In this document: positions 6,882 to 8,084 of the stretch, piece by piece
Layout of the letters: the number at the start of each line of letters is the position of its first letter
Numbering within the stretch: the first letter of the stretch is position 1
Origin: DATGEP01 sp035310125
GTDB lineage: Bacteria > Chloroflexota > Ktedonobacteria > Ktedonobacterales > JADMIN01
Length of the DNA stretch: 8,084 bases
Assembly: GCA_035310125.1 (NCBI GenBank)
Contig: DATGEP010000245.1
Location: 1 to 8,084 of the forward strand
Direction of reading: 5' to 3'
Notes under the pieces: model-generated
What the model was told of the DNA's origin: nothing
Seen by the model: the letters and a program-made list of their open reading frames with translations, nothing else
The model's database searches: none
Made by a program: the position numbers and the translations under genes

Positions 6882-8075
6882 GTGAAGCGAGAGACCCGGT
6901 ACGACTATGCGGCGGCGGTGGGCATGCGGTATCAGCGGTCTGGCCGCGAGCAGAAGGGCTGGATCCTGGACGAGTTCTGCGCCGCGACCGGGTACAACCG
7001 GAAGTACGCCATCAAGCTGCTGCGCGGGCCGTTCCCTCGCGCTGCGCTGCCACCTGGCCACGGACGTCCGCCGGTGTACGGGCCCGAGGAGGTGGCGCTG
7101 CTGCGGCCGTGCTGGCAGATCGCCGACTACGTGTGTAGTAAGCGACTGGCGCCGTTTCTAGCCGAGCTCCTCGGCATGCTGAGCGCGTGCGGTGAGTTGT
7201 CCGACCTGAATCCCGAGCTGGTGGACCGGGTCGCCCATATGAGTCCAGCCACCATCGACCGTCTGCTGGCTCCATACCGAGCGTTGCCCCGCGGTCGAGG
7301 TCGATCCCTAACCCGGCCCGGCTCGCTCTTGCGCAGCCAGGTCCCGATCAAGACCTTCGCGGATTGGAATGACGCTCGGCCTGGGTTCCTGGAGATCGAC
7401 CTGGTGGCGCATTGTGGGTCCACCAGCGCTGGGCAATTCCTCTTCACCTTGAGCACGGTGGACGTGGCGACCGGCTGGATGCTCTGCCGTGGAGTGCGTA
7501 ATAAGGGCGAACAGGCGGTCTTCGAGGAGTTGGCCGAAATCCGGCGCCGATTGCCCTTTCCGCTGCTCGGGCTGGACTCTGACAATGGTGGCGAGTTCAT
7601 CAACCGTACGCTGGTCCACTACTGCGAAGACGAGTCGATCACCCTCACCCGTGCCCGGCCGTACCGTAAGAACGATAGTTGCCACGTCGAGCAGAAAAAC
7701 TGGTCGGTGGTGCGCCGCCTGGTCGGCTACGCCCGCTTGGAACAGGACGCACTGCCAGCCTTGAACTCTGTGTATGCGCTCGCGGAGGACTACGTGAACT
7801 TTCTGCAGCCAGTTCTCAAGCTCGTCGAGAAGACCCGAGACGGTCCGCGAGTGCGCCGCCGGTACGACACCGCTCAGACGCCGTACCGTCGACTGCTCTC
7901 GCTCGGCAACCTGCCCGCGGCTACGAGGCGCCACCTGGACACCCGGCATAGAGCGATCCATCCGATCCACCTGAAAACCGCCCTCGAGGAGGCCCAGACC
8001 GAACTCTTCGCCAAAGCCACTCGGTCACATTCGGTTGAGATGCAACGAACCGCGCTCGGTCAGGTTCTGCTCTGA
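6882..8075 (+). CDS. IS transposase, DDE/rve integrase-core family
   Basis: Cut-and-paste or copy-type transposase of 397 residues that would bind the IS ends and carry out strand transfer. An N-terminal helix-turn-helix lies at about residues 24-48 (GWILDEFCAATGYNRKYAIK), followed by a Gly/Pro/Arg linker and a second helical DNA-binding region at 70-135 (MSPATIDRLL). The rve catalytic core is at about 155-320: FLEIDLVAHCG (Asp173), LLGLDSDNGGEF (Asp234), YRKNDSCHVEQKNW (Glu270). The full DDE triad with the N-D-x3-VEQKN signature is present, so the enzyme looks intact. GTG at 6882-6884 was chosen because GGAGG lies at 6868-6872 and the domain starts at once; the frame stays open upstream to 6711, but that DNA is the repeat array. 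The last 17 codons are built from the right-end repeats, and the stop TGA (8073-8075) sits inside one. Confidence 0.88.
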   Translation: MKRETRYDYAAAVGMRYQRSGREQKGWILDEFCAATGYNRKYAIKLLRGPFPRAALPPGHGRPPVYGPEEVALLRPCWQIADYVCSKRLAPFLAELLGMLSACGELSDLNPELVDRVAHMSPATIDRLLAPYRALPRGRGRSLTRPGSLLRSQVPIKTFADWNDARPGFLEIDLVAHCGSTSAGQFLFTLSTVDVATGWMLCRGVRNKGEQAVFEELAEIRRRLPFPLLGLDSDNGGEFINRTLVHYCEDESITLTRARPYRKNDSCHVEQKNWSVVRRLVGYARLEQDALPALNSVYALAEDYVNFLQPVLKLVEKTRDGPRVRRRYDTAQTPYRRLLSLGNLPAATRRHLDTRHRAIHPIHLKTALEEAQTELFAKATRSHSVEMQRTALGQVLL

Positions 8076-8081
8076 TGCAAC
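8022..8081 (-). repeat. Right-end subterminal repeats of the IS (two copies)
   Basis: Two 25-base copies, 8022-8046 and 8057-8081, each start CGGTCA and end GATGCAAC on the plus strand, with 10 bases between them. Read on the minus strand they match the left-end repeats (GTTGCATC...TGACCG), so the two ends are inverted relative to each other. Both overlap the 3' end of the transposase gene. Further copies may lie past the window end. Confidence 0.65.
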
Positions 8082-8084
8082 GCG

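Larger units (their letters stand above)
6669..8084 (+). mobile_element. Insertion sequence with DDE (rve) transposase; left end inferred, right end at or beyond window end
   Basis: The element contains one transposase gene and arrays of 24-25-base repeats near both ends in opposite orientation. The left edge is placed near the TG at 6669-6670, just outside the first repeats, where minus-strand protein-like coding resumes. The right repeats end at 8081, three bases before the window end, so the true terminus and any target duplication are not visible. The insertion appears to remove the 5' end of the scpB-like gene. The transposase resembles proteins usually annotated as integrase-core (rve) or ISNCY/IS1202-like; I cannot fix the family. 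Confidence 0.6.

Overview
The window looks like a damaged, transfer-prone segment of a GC-rich bacterial chromosome. The flanking chromosomal-type genes are about 67-83% G+C in 60-base blocks I counted by hand, and the middle falls to about 45-55% in places. ScpB-like, nSTAND and rve-type transposase genes of this style would suit Chloroflexota or another GC-rich phylum. This is an inference from style; there is no rRNA or other marker in the window.

Layout. (1) 2-181 (+): last membrane helix and tail of an MFS transporter. (2) 376-699 (-): C-terminal half of an ScpB-like (SMC-ScpAB) protein. (3) 699-2472 (+): a KAP-family P-loop NTPase, clearly a pseudogene, with its Walker A end missing, an in-frame TAA and a frameshift. 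(4) 2687-5482 (-): an intact ORF of about 931 codons encoding a TIR domain, an nSTAND1-type NTPase, a transmembrane helix and a C39-peptidase-like domain. (5) about 5673-5848 (+): a short fragment resembling the C-terminal part of an FtsK/SpoIIIE motor. (6) about 5849-6668 (-): the N-terminal part of the ScpB-like protein, fused to an unrecognised region. (7) 6669 to the window end: an insertion sequence with an intact DDE (rve) transposase and arrays of 24-25-base subterminal repeats.

Two insertion-like events explain most of this. The two ScpB halves lie on the same strand in the right order, with about 5.15 kb of unrelated genes between them. That block (about 700-5850) therefore appears to have entered, or been recombined into, an scpB-like gene. 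Its two outermost genes (KAP and FtsK-like) are each cut off at the junction. Separately, the IS at about 6669 appears to have removed the 5' end of the same scpB-like gene.

The most interesting item is the TIR-nSTAND1-TM-C39-like protein. N-terminal effector plus STAND ATPase is the layout of bacterial immune sensors, but the usual WD40/TPR sensor is replaced by a membrane helix and a peptidase fold whose nucleophile position appears to be Thr rather than Cys. It sits beside remains of a KAP NTPase, a family that includes the phage-exclusion protein PifA, so the block may be a worn-down defence island with one intact gene. No tRNA, rRNA or CRISPR array was seen.
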